DNA of 64,000 nucleotides, from the NCBI RefSeq assembly GCF_963678635.1, contig NC_087065.1, forward strand, positions 11,799,579 to 11,863,578, written 5' to 3'. The translations under genes and the position numbers were made by a program. The notes beneath the pieces are model-generated. The model was given only the letters and a program-made list of their open reading frames with translations. It was not told the DNA's origin and searched no databases. Of the stretch, positions 36,331-44,922 are shown in pieces. Positions within the stretch are counted from its first letter, which is position 1. The number at the start of each line of letters is the position of its first letter. This DNA comes from Symsagittifera roscoffensis (Eukaryota > Xenacoelomorpha > Acoela > Convolutidae).

Positions 36331-38188
36331 GGGCGCCGTCTCTCAAGTTTCCTTCCGAAACAGCATCCACTGAAGGACTACCCAACCCTTCCACTTCTCT
36401 CTTCCTCTTGCGAGTCTTCACATCTCTACTTGAGGGTGTTGTGGCTACCATCACTGATTCGACCTCTCCATCCACTCCTTCCAACTCTTGCCTCCCCCCT
36501 GCTCGAGCCTTAAGGATATTAGTACTTTTAATCATATTACTAGTCCCAACCTTATCCCTTTTTATATCATCAACCATTTTATCTACAGTTTTTTGTCTCC
36601 GAGTAGAGCTGTCCTCACATTTTTCTTCTCTAGTCTTCGATCGTGAATTCCTCAGCTCTACCAGCTTGCTCAGTAGCTCTTTTCTCGCCTTCTCATCCAG
36701 GCCCGTTCCTATCAGAAGCGGTTCTCCAAATCTTACGACTGTGTCCCACAGTTCCTCCTTGAATTTGTCCAGCGTCGTCTCGCTGCCCACTTCTTGATTG
36801 AATTCTTCCAAGAACTCCTGCCAAGCATCGTCCTTCAGTGATCCCAGGAATATGTCCCTGTTCCCTTCGAAAGTGTTCTTTTCCCTTTCCTCCGAGCTCA
36901 AGAGTATCATCCCCATATTGAAGGTCTCACTTGCTAATGGCAATTCCAGATTCTTCCGGGGGGACGGAATCAGGGGTGGTGTGGCAGTGTCCGCCCAATT
37001 CTCCTCGCTCAAGTCTTTCAACAGCTCTTGAGTGGTGAGCTCCTCCCCTGATGGCCCTGGTTCAGGCGTATTCCCCACTTCCATCTCTTCACCGGCTTCA
37101 CTGAGAGTTTCATCCATACTCTCTTCTTCTGACTCATGTCTCCTTCTCTCGAGAATTTTCTTAAATCGGTCCTCGACGGGTCCACTCCTCTTGTCTCCAG
37201 GCGTGTCCACGGACAGTGGTGATGGTGTCGTAGGATCCAGCTTTTTGTATTCCGTCAGTGCTACATGCAGTTGACCTGCTGCATCTAGTTCTGTTCCCTC
37301 CTGTCTTATTTCCACCTGTTCCAAGCCATAGGGTGCCTTATATTTTCTCGTGGCAAATTTCATGTCGTCCACCAATGCGACGTGCCCCTCCATCACGATC
37401 ATCCTGCCATCATCCCATATGGGTAGCATGTTCTCAAGTCCCTCCTTCTCTAGAGTTCTCAAGACCTTCCGCACCTCATATCCGGGGGGCTGTGAACCTC
37501 TACTCTTTTTCGCTTGCATCGTCCACGAATTTACCTTCATCTCGCTGGTATGGAAGTAGACCGCCGCCGTGTAGCCGATGAACAGGGGGTCCCAGCCATC
37601 AGTGAAATCCTTTTGCGTTTCCTCCGTCGTCATCCTCGCCATTATGGAGGGAACTACCAAGGGACTGTTCATTCCTAAGGTCATCCTCCTGACTATTGGG
37701 AACTCAGGCATGGTGGCTGGGAGCATTTCTTTCTCCATTATGGTCTCCAGCTCCCTCTTCACCAGTGCGAAGCACTCCTTCCAGGCAGGAATTCTCAAGA
37801 TTTCTCGTCCGTCCGCCGTCAATGGGTTCAAGTTCCAGAATTTGGGATACATTTCGATGGGACCCTCTCGCTTGCCTCCCATTCTACATTGCATTTGCCC
37901 CCTGAAGTTGTACACTATTAGCTCGGCATCTTTCACCTTTCCAAAGAGTACCGTGTTGCTCATTCGCCCTCTGAGCACCTCCTGCTGACACCAATTTAAC
38001 GCCGTCCCATCCAGTATACTGATAAGACTCAAGTGCGTTACAGAGTGACGATACGTTGTCACCAGGGGGTCTGGGAACGCGTACGTCACTGCTGGACCAT
38101 AAATGCAGGTCACCACCTCCTCTAGGCCCCGGATTATCCCCATTGGGTCCGACCTCATTGCCAGGCATAGGTCCGTCAGCAGAGGCAT
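36266..38188 (-). CDS. E2 ORF2 fragment, middle (unknown function)
   Basis: A 640-codon frame that is the direct continuation of the 1314-codon SGNH ORF after one TGA (38207-38209). The first 250 residues are well conserved with E1 (MPLLTDL, VYGP/IYGPAVTYAFPDP, FWNLNPL/LWNLRP). The second half is acidic and low in conservation, with basic patches near the end (KTRKRKREVE, a possible nuclear signal). Ends near 36266 by frameshift. Function unknown. Confidence 0.75.
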   Translation of the reverse strand: MPLLTDLCLAMRSDPMGIIRGLEEVVTCIYGPAVTYAFPDPLVTTYRHSVTHLSLISILDGTALNWCQQEVLRGRMSNTVLFGKVKDAELIVYNFRGQMQCRMGGKREGPIEMYPKFWNLNPLTADGREILRIPAWKECFALVKRELETIMEKEMLPATMPEFPIVRRMTLGMNSPLVVPSIMARMTTEETQKDFTDGWDPLFIGYTAAVYFHTSEMKVNSWTMQAKKSRGSQPPGYEVRKVLRTLEKEGLENMLPIWDDGRMIVMEGHVALVDDMKFATRKYKAPYGLEQVEIRQEGTELDAAGQLHVALTEYKKLDPTTPSPLSVDTPGDKRSGPVEDRFKKILERRRHESEEESMDETLSEAGEEMEVGNTPEPGPSGEELTTQELLKDLSEENWADTATPPLIPSPRKNLELPLASETFNMGMILLSSEEREKNTFEGNRDIFLGSLKDDAWQEFLEEFNQEVGSETTLDKFKEELWDTVVRFGEPLLIGTGLDEKARKELLSKLVELRNSRSKTREEKCEDSSTRRQKTVDKMVDDIKRDKVGTSNMIKSTNILKARAGGRQELEGVDGEVESVMVATTPSSRDVKTRKRKREVEGLGSPSVDAVSEGNLRDGAHGFGSMQDGGIQEQLGAQKTT

Positions 38189-38206
38189 CCCTCTGTTCGT
38201 CTTCTT

Positions 38207-41200
38207 TCATTCTTCTCTCGAAGTTGGATTCTCATCTTCACCCGTCATGTGCCGATTTTGCATCATGAGGTATTGTACTAGCAACGTCTTCAACCCTGCG
38301 GCACACTTGTAGGAGCTGGTTTCAATGCTCGTGTGGACTCTCCCCATAGACAGAGGCTCTCCATATTCCATTAATCGATGAAACGACACCAATTCCCCAT
38401 GGGTCAGGAGTACTAGTGCCAGGTACCCATCAACTCGAAGTGTCTCCACTCCTCGACTAAACATGTATGCTGGGCCCATGTTGAACAAGTATCTGGGGTA
38501 GACCAAATACAGGGCCAAGAGCAGGCTGATGGGCATGCCCAGTATCTCCTGCACGAAGGCTCCAAAGATAGTCGCCGTGGTACCGAATATTCCTGCCAAG
38601 AATTCCTTCTCCCAGCAAGGACTCAAGAACTTGAGAATCTCGTAATACCTCCTAGTCTTCAACTCGCCTTTGGCGTGCTCTCTCCAGAACCCTCCAATCG
38701 TCACTTCATTGGCGGCCGAGACAAATCTAGCCACCGTCATGTCTCTTGTTTCGGCCAGCTCCAGTTGTTTCTCCAGAAAACTCCAGACTTGTTTCACGAG
38801 GGGTGGTGCTTCCTCCCTTGTCTTGTTCGTGGCGTTCTCCAGCCTTGGTGTCAAAAATGGCCACCAGCCATTCTCTTGAGTCAAACGATATTTCATCGAT
38901 TCTAATTGCTTTTCCGTCTCGGCCACATTTCTTCTCTCGTTACTGGGACCTCTAGACTTGCTGGTGGAGTTTGTGATCTTCACATCCATACTCCGAAACC
39001 ACAAGCTGGCCGTTAATTTGCTTATCGCCGGGTGATCGTCCCCGATGACTGGGCTGAACTTGAGTTGCCTGGCAAAGTTCGATATCTCTAGCAAGAGCAC
39101 CTCGTCTAATACGATCAGGATGTCGGCTAGTCCATAAAAGCCCCTCAGTGCATGAGATATGTCCGCCCATGCCGCCGCCAATTCTGACTTGCGAAGCCTC
39201 AGGTTCGATGGCTCCAACTCCCGATTGGGAGCTGCCATTAGAATCCGCCATACATTCCCTTCTGCTATCAGGATCAAGACCGCGTACACGAACTGTAGGG
39301 CGGGTGGCATATTCGCGTATCCAGGGGATGTGGTAAACACCACCTTCGTCTTGGACCCGAATCTCGAGACAACATTCTCTTGCACTTCATTCATCGCCGC
39401 AAACAACGCTTGAATGGCTTCCCATATCTTCCTCGATGTCGGAGTTTCATCGCCCTTTAGTTGCTCAAGAAGTCCCATCGCGTGCAGGTGATCATTCATT
39501 CCTGCAAACAATAGCAGCTCAGGTTCACAGGGCATCTCCGACTTTATTGCCACCACCAGAGTTAACATCTGATTTAATTCAGCTCCTGGCAAAGAGTATA
39601 TCAAAGTCTCCGGCCAGAACAACTTGGGAGACGTTCCTTCGAAGTCTGATCCCGCCACAATGACTACTCTCGCAGCAGCTGGATCTGCTCTATCATAAAC
39701 TGCCAGGGTTTTGGCCAGCTGGGTACTCCCACAGGGCTTCCCGTACCTGGGATCTTCCGCCAATTTCGAGCCTTCGTAAGCGGCATCTGGCAATCCCGTT
39801 CCTCCCGGATTGAGTAGCTTGTCTACCACCTTTAACTGTGCCGGGGTTGCCAACCTGATCCTGGCGATGCTAGTTCGGTGCTTGGGAGGTTCTGCTATAA
39901 GTCCAGGACTCCCCAGCAGCTTGAGAGGTCTGTAGTTAATGGGTCCCATGATCGCTTTTGTGGGAATTCCAGTCAGGTCTGTGGTCTCCATCAACTTCGC
40001 TCTCGAGAAGTGCGCCTCATGAGCTTTCAACCAGTCCCCGCAATGATGCCTATTCAAATCCTCGTGTGACACTCGTTCGATCCCCAGGGTTTCCGCCAAT
40101 TCTCGCCTGCATTCCAGACTCTCTAGACCCAGTTCTTTCACCTTCTCAGGATATCTCAAGCGAGCGGTCTCCATAGACTTCTTTTCCCGTTTGCTCTCTG
40201 CCACTACCACTGAGGATATCGCCGAGCCTGGAGGTGTTGATGACGTCACCTCCTCAGACTCCATTGGCGTGGCACTCTGCAATCTGGTCTGGCTGCTCCT
40301 TGAACTGTCTCTAGTGTCAACTCTCGGTCCCAAGCGACCAGACAAGGCCCTTGAGGCAAGGAATGGTGGGTTCGGAGGTGGTCCTAATGTGAATTGGGCT
40401 GTCTCTAGCAGATCCGCCTCCAGCGCGTTTATGTGTTCTTGGAAGACGTCGTTTAGCCACTCTGCTCCCCTCGGTCTATCAAAATGGATTCCATCACTGG
40501 AGGTGTCTTCAGGGAATCCCTCTTTCTCCATGCGCTCTGCCACGTCCAACAGTCTGACAGGGAGCACACTCTTCCGGTGGATGTCTCTTATCACCTTGTT
40601 TAGGTTCCGCACCTTCTCGTTCATCTCCAAGGCGTGCTGATCAAACATCATGTTGTAGGGGACAGTACATATCGTCAACAGGATGGGGTCCATCTGAATC
40701 CTCAGTTCCTCAAGAAGGCAGCTCACCTTATCGTGCAGCCTTGTTATTTTCCTCGCTTCACCCCTTGATACATCGTTGGTCCCGACCATCAGGGTCACCG
40801 TGTATACTTTGGTCATCCCCAGCATGTCAAGCGTTGCCAACATCTGTGGCGTGGCAGCTCCAGCGAAACTCAAGATTCCCGTCTGCCAGTGCGATCGGAT
40901 CCGGGTCAATACCCGCACCAGGCTGTCCCCTACGATTAGGTGAACCGCACCTTCTGGTACCCGGGGTGGCGCCAAGTACTGCACCCAGGCCGCATCATGA
41001 AAGCAGTCTCTCCTAGCTTTCTGCTCCGCACTCCAGTCCAGCCGATTGTGCCTGTGGTACCTCCCCTCTGTATTCTTCTTATAACTCGAGATCACGACAC
41101 TCCTAACCGGCTGTTCCCTCCACGTCGGGGGAAGCTCCGGTCTTGCCGAACTCTCACGACTCTTTTGTCGCAATCTCTCGCCCAGTTCTCTCAGACGCGA

Positions 41201-42151
41201 TGAGCCGCCGCTCACCTGACTGTCACTCGAGGTCGAGGTTGGGGTATATCCCGGCAGCTCCACATCCATCAGTGGGCGTATGGGTTGCGTCTCTAGGCTA
41301 CGCAAGGAAGACGTTGCGTCATTCGGTATCCAAACTTCCAACCCTTCACTCATGTGTTCTCGGGCCTCGCGGTCAAGGTTGAACCGTGCTCTTGCTCTGG
41401 GGGCTTCATCCACCTCCATACGTGACTCTGGCCTCGAGCTGGTGACCACTCGCTCCTTCGGCCTGGCTCCCTTCTGTGCATCAAGCTCGCGTTGTCGTTG
41501 TTCTATTCTGTCCAATTCCGACCTCAGTTGATCACGATTTGCGGCGTTCTCCCGCACCCTTAACTCCTGTTGATGTTCAGCTTTTTGCATCTCAAGCAAC
41601 CTCAGAGCCTGGTCTCGCTCGTTGACCGCCTGGTCCCTTTCCAGCTTTGCCTGATCCCGATCGAGGTTCGCCTTATTCCTTTCCTTCTGCGTCTTCTCGA
41701 GCTCTTTCTTTAGAACACCTAGATCCGGATATGCCTCGGTCGTCTGTTGCGTTCGTGACATCGATGGCACCCTACTCGAGCTCTGGCTTGTGGATCTTAC
41801 TGTTGGCCTAGTCGGTAGTGGGAATTCCCCTGCGCCATATTCGGTATTGTTATTCAGGCCAGGATTCCTTGCCAAGTCAAAACCCCTTACTCCTCCATCC
41901 ACATTCCAAGACAACCATCTGGTCTGTTCTTGGTTCGATATTCCCTCGGTGGTGTAGCCGATCATCAAGACAGCCTCCGTTGCAGACTCCCTGCACTCAC
42001 CCTGGTCCTCCAACTGGAGGATGGCATTCAGCATCACCGCCATTCTCTCGTCTATTTGGGTGTAGTCCAAGTCCCTCAGGCGTCTGTACAGCTCATCAAG
42101 AGTGGGCTTCTTCAGGGCCGCGGGCACGGATTTCCATAATCGGTCTGCCAT
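38207..42151 (-). CDS. E2 ORF2, N-terminal part: coiled coil, SGNH/GDSL hydrolase and second SGNH-like domain
   Basis: A 1314-codon frame; the start at 42151 has a good context (A at -3, G at +4). A conserved N-terminal segment is followed by a long coiled coil (about residues 140-225) and SGNH domain 1 (about 400-575): LIVGDSLVRV with Ser410, MVGTNDVSR with Asn459, DGIHF with Asp553 and His556, so all catalytic residues are in place. SGNH domain 2 (about 825-960) has AGSDF for the nucleophile block and AGMNDHL for the Asn block, with no clear Asp-x-x-His, and is probably inactive. The C-terminal part has a hydrophobic stretch (MPISLLLALYLVY). The frame stops at a TGA where E1 has TGC. SGNH enzymes cleave ester bonds; the substrate is unknown. 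Confidence 0.88.
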   Translation of the reverse strand: MADRLWKSVPAALKKPTLDELYRRLRDLDYTQIDERMAVMLNAILQLEDQGECRESATEAVLMIGYTTEGISNQEQTRWLSWNVDGGVRGFDLARNPGLNNNTEYGAGEFPLPTRPTVRSTSQSSSRVPSMSRTQQTTEAYPDLGVLKKELEKTQKERNKANLDRDQAKLERDQAVNERDQALRLLEMQKAEHQQELRVRENAANRDQLRSELDRIEQRQRELDAQKGARPKERVVTSSRPESRMEVDEAPRARARFNLDREAREHMSEGLEVWIPNDATSSLRSLETQPIRPLMDVELPGYTPTSTSSDSQVSGGSSRLRELGERLRQKSRESSARPELPPTWREQPVRSVVISSYKKNTEGRYHRHNRLDWSAEQKARRDCFHDAAWVQYLAPPRVPEGAVHLIVGDSLVRVLTRIRSHWQTGILSFAGAATPQMLATLDMLGMTKVYTVTLMVGTNDVSRGEARKITRLHDKVSCLLEELRIQMDPILLTICTVPYNMMFDQHALEMNEKVRNLNKVIRDIHRKSVLPVRLLDVAERMEKEGFPEDTSSDGIHFDRPRGAEWLNDVFQEHINALEADLLETAQFTLGPPPNPPFLASRALSGRLGPRVDTRDSSRSSQTRLQSATPMESEEVTSSTPPGSAISSVVVAESKREKKSMETARLRYPEKVKELGLESLECRRELAETLGIERVSHEDLNRHHCGDWLKAHEAHFSRAKLMETTDLTGIPTKAIMGPINYRPLKLLGSPGLIAEPPKHRTSIARIRLATPAQLKVVDKLLNPGGTGLPDAAYEGSKLAEDPRYGKPCGSTQLAKTLAVYDRADPAAARVVIVAGSDFEGTSPKLFWPETLIYSLPGAELNQMLTLVVAIKSEMPCEPELLLFAGMNDHLHAMGLLEQLKGDETPTSRKIWEAIQALFAAMNEVQENVVSRFGSKTKVVFTTSPGYANMPPALQFVYAVLILIAEGNVWRILMAAPNRELEPSNLRLRKSELAAAWADISHALRGFYGLADILIVLDEVLLLEISNFARQLKFSPVIGDDHPAISKLTASLWFRSMDVKITNSTSKSRGPSNERRNVAETEKQLESMKYRLTQENGWWPFLTPRLENATNKTREEAPPLVKQVWSFLEKQLELAETRDMTVARFVSAANEVTIGGFWREHAKGELKTRRYYEILKFLSPCWEKEFLAGIFGTTATIFGAFVQEILGMPISLLLALYLVYPRYLFNMGPAYMFSRGVETLRVDGYLALVLLTHGELVSFHRLMEYGEPLSMGRVHTSIETSSYKCAAGLKTLLVQYLMMQNRHMTGEDENPTSREE

Positions 42152-42671
42152 TCTTCGTGACTTCGGGATGTATACAGGTATGTGTTAACCAGCTCAAGAA
42201 TTACCTTACCAGCTCAAGAATTACCTTATAGACTCAAGTATTACCCAACTCAAGAATTCTCTCGAAATGTTCCCTTGCAAATACTTGCCGTAAGTGCCGA
42301 TTATCGCGAGTTCAATCAAGGTTTCTCTCTCTGTTTCTCGCTTGAGTATAGTTGGATTTTCAACTTTGTTTTTCAAACTTGATCTGAAAACAGAAAGCAT
42401 ATTGAAACTTGACATGTCATGTTCCTAACCTAGAGACCCCCCCTTTTACCAGTATGGTTAAAATCTTATTATTTTCATATCACTTAAAACAATTCAATTG
42501 GAATTCCCTTAAAAGCATGCAGATTCATTTTATGTTTTAGCACCGTTAACTCGTTTTAAAATTTAATTGTCATGCCAATCATATCTTAAGATCCCTTTAC
42601 CTGCGCCGCACCCCAGTACCTAACTCAAGACTCCTCCCTCACACCCGACTCGATACCCCCATGTACCCGAC
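42152..42671. other. E2 gap between pol and ORF2, with short repeats
   Basis: No gene. At 42187-42260 are four imperfect copies of a roughly 20-nt unit, (C)AGCTCAAGAATTACCTTA. The gap corresponds to E1 7580-8054 in position but not in sequence. Confidence 0.55.
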
Positions 42672-44912
42672 TCAGGCGATGCTCAAGTAATACTTCTTAT
42701 GGAGATACACCATTATCTCAGTTTCTGCAAAGACCACATGTAGGATAGCGTACAATTCCCTCGGGCTCAGTTTGCCCCTGTTTGGGTCATACACCGGCAT
42801 TGAGACCTCTGTTATCCCTCTTTCAATCATGAAGTCTCGTAATCTTGTTAGTGCCAATATCACGTGTTCGGGATCAATTGTGTTCCTGTCATTGACCCTC
42901 GTCACTAGGAAGCACAGATATTTGCCCGGGACTTGTGCCACTGACGGTGGAAGCGCTGCCATCCCTCCCAGTCCTGGTCTCTGTCTGAACAGAAACTCTT
43001 TATTCTGGTACTCTCTTTTGAAGTCAGCTTCCAATCTTGATTTGAAACTCATGTCCGCCGTGATGCAGATCGCGCTGGTCCTGTTTGACAGGATGAAGTC
43101 GCTATCCGTTATCATGATGTTCTCCGAGTATTCATTGGGTATTTCGAATTTCGTTTTGAAATTCCGACCTATAGTAGGCTCTGGCTCTTCTTCCTCCAGT
43201 TCCAATTCACTCGTTTCTCTCACTTCCTTGAGCTTCTTTATCATCAAATTTTCGGTGTGGGTAAGTCCTACCCCCACTCCCCGGACAAAAATATTTATCG
43301 ACGTCCCCGTCGATGTTGTCGGGTTTGAATTGTCCTGAGGAACGCGTAGTGGCCTGTCCGTTGCCCTCCATCCGAAAAGAGGGTCTTCTGTCTTCATGTA
43401 ATTTGCTGCTGATACATCGACTTGCTGAATGCTTTGTCCTTCGCGGCTCTCGTCTTTGACATCACGCATCCACTCTAGAATCCTCAAGTTCGTGTTCTCC
43501 CTCCTCTCTATCTCACTCTGTTCGAGATCCGTTTCTACTTCTGGCGTCGAGTAATCATCCTGCGGATAATGACCACCATCATCAATGACCTGCCATTCCT
43601 CTCCGGCTTCCAGTTCGCCTGCCTTCAGTAATTCCTCGCCCAATTTGTCTGGCTGTATCTTATCGATCAAGAAGTCATCCCCGTACCTGTTGTACCTCAT
43701 GCCTGTGCGTTTACGATTGCCAGTCCTGGTTTCCGGTGGTGTTGTTCGATCCGGTTCCATCCATTTCGGCACCTCGTCTTGCTCCGGGTCGTTCCAGTCT
43801 TCTTCTACAAATGATCCTGCATCAGACTCCACTCCTATCTTTTCATTGTCGTCCAAACTCAAGTTCTCATTACCATCATTTTTCTCTCTAGTGCCTTTCT
43901 CATTCACTTCACACGCTGGCTCTACCACCAGGTACTCAAGACCCTCCATGTCCTTCGGTATGCACCAATCCTCTGGGGACGGGACGTGAGGCTTCAGATT
44001 TTCATAATGTGCCGCTCGCCCAGTACTCAAGCGATAGAACCGTCCTTGTTGATGAACCTCCGTTATCATGAATGGTCCCCTCCACTTCTTGAGTAGTTTC
44101 TTTGTTCCCTTGGGCGGTATTACATTTTGGAAGACCCACACGTATTGGCCCACTTCATATGGCTTTGCTCTTAATATTTTTTCGTCGTATTTCCTGCGTT
44201 GCCTCATTTGCGCTTGCGCCGTGTTCCTCCTGCATAGCTCGTTCAACTCCTGTTGTCTTTTGATCGCTTCTTTCACGTATGCCTGAGGCGACGTCCTTTT
44301 CCCTTCGTATTCCGGGTAAAAGAATGTCAGGGGCATTGCTCTCTCCCTGCCCGTCAACATCATGAAAGGACTGATGCCCGTAGTTGAGTGCTGTGTACTG
44401 TTGTAGGCTCCTACTACCTGTGGCAGGTATTTGTCCCAGTCCGTCATGTATCTTGAGCAGTACACCCTTAACATGTTGACCAGTGTCCTGTTTTGTCTCT
44501 CTACCAACCCATTGGTCTGCGGATGATAGGTCGTCGAGTGTGCTTGAGCAATGTGCGATCTCTTCATCAATTCTTTTGTCAAGTCCCCCACAAAAGCTTT
44601 GCCGTTGTCCGACTGGAAAGTCATTGGACAACCATACCGCGATATCCAATGCGTTATCAGATGATCACATGTCTCTTCGGCCGAGGCTGTCTGGCACGGA
44701 ACCGCTTCCGCCAACTTTGTGAAGTGATCTATTATAACCAGTATCTGGTTGTATCCCGACTCTGTCATGCAGATTTTTTGATGGTCTATCTGCACCACTT
44801 CATTGAACTCCGAGCTCTCAACGGACTTGAGTGGAAACTTCATCTTCCTTGGGTCTTTTACCTGGAGACATGCCAGGCAGGCATTCACCCATCTCTCGCA
44901 AGCTTTTCTCAT
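42672..44912 (-). CDS. E2 integrase core, GPF module and C-terminal macro domain
   Basis: A 746-codon frame. Integrase: Cys12 and Cys15 of the zinc domain, Asp43 (VVQIDHQ), Asp102 (FQSDNGKAF) and Glu138 (HPQTNGLVERQN) with 35 residues between the last two, then a GPF module (KKWRGPFMITEVH). After an acidic linker, the last 150 residues form an apparently complete macro domain: AICITADMSFKSRLEADFK, RQRPGLGGM, GKYLCFLVTRVND, LALTRLRDFMIERG, EVSMPVYDPNRGKL, ILHVVFAETEIMVYL. The block order matches TARG1/OARD1 (YYLITK, LSMPRIGCGLD, VFEATDIKITVY). The histidines of the zinc domain are lost upstream to a frameshift near 44930. Confidence 0.85.
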   Translation of the reverse strand: MRKACERWVNACLACLQVKDPRKMKFPLKSVESSEFNEVVQIDHQKICMTESGYNQILVIIDHFTKLAEAVPCQTASAEETCDHLITHWISRYGCPMTFQSDNGKAFVGDLTKELMKRSHIAQAHSTTYHPQTNGLVERQNRTLVNMLRVYCSRYMTDWDKYLPQVVGAYNSTQHSTTGISPFMMLTGRERAMPLTFFYPEYEGKRTSPQAYVKEAIKRQQELNELCRRNTAQAQMRQRRKYDEKILRAKPYEVGQYVWVFQNVIPPKGTKKLLKKWRGPFMITEVHQQGRFYRLSTGRAAHYENLKPHVPSPEDWCIPKDMEGLEYLVVEPACEVNEKGTREKNDGNENLSLDDNEKIGVESDAGSFVEEDWNDPEQDEVPKWMEPDRTTPPETRTGNRKRTGMRYNRYGDDFLIDKIQPDKLGEELLKAGELEAGEEWQVIDDGGHYPQDDYSTPEVETDLEQSEIERRENTNLRILEWMRDVKDESREGQSIQQVDVSAANYMKTEDPLFGWRATDRPLRVPQDNSNPTTSTGTSINIFVRGVGVGLTHTENLMIKKLKEVRETSELELEEEEPEPTIGRNFKTKFEIPNEYSENIMITDSDFILSNRTSAICITADMSFKSRLEADFKREYQNKEFLFRQRPGLGGMAALPPSVAQVPGKYLCFLVTRVNDRNTIDPEHVILALTRLRDFMIERGITEVSMPVYDPNRGKLSPRELYAILHVVFAETEIMVYLHKKYYLSIA

Positions 44913-44922
44913 TCCTGGCCAG

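Noticed and set aside
36300-37581. Series of plus-strand ORFs opposite E2 ORF2 (and likewise opposite pol and gag)
   Set aside because: They are antisense shadows of GC-rich coding sequence; the minus-strand frames carry the domains and E1/E2 conservation.
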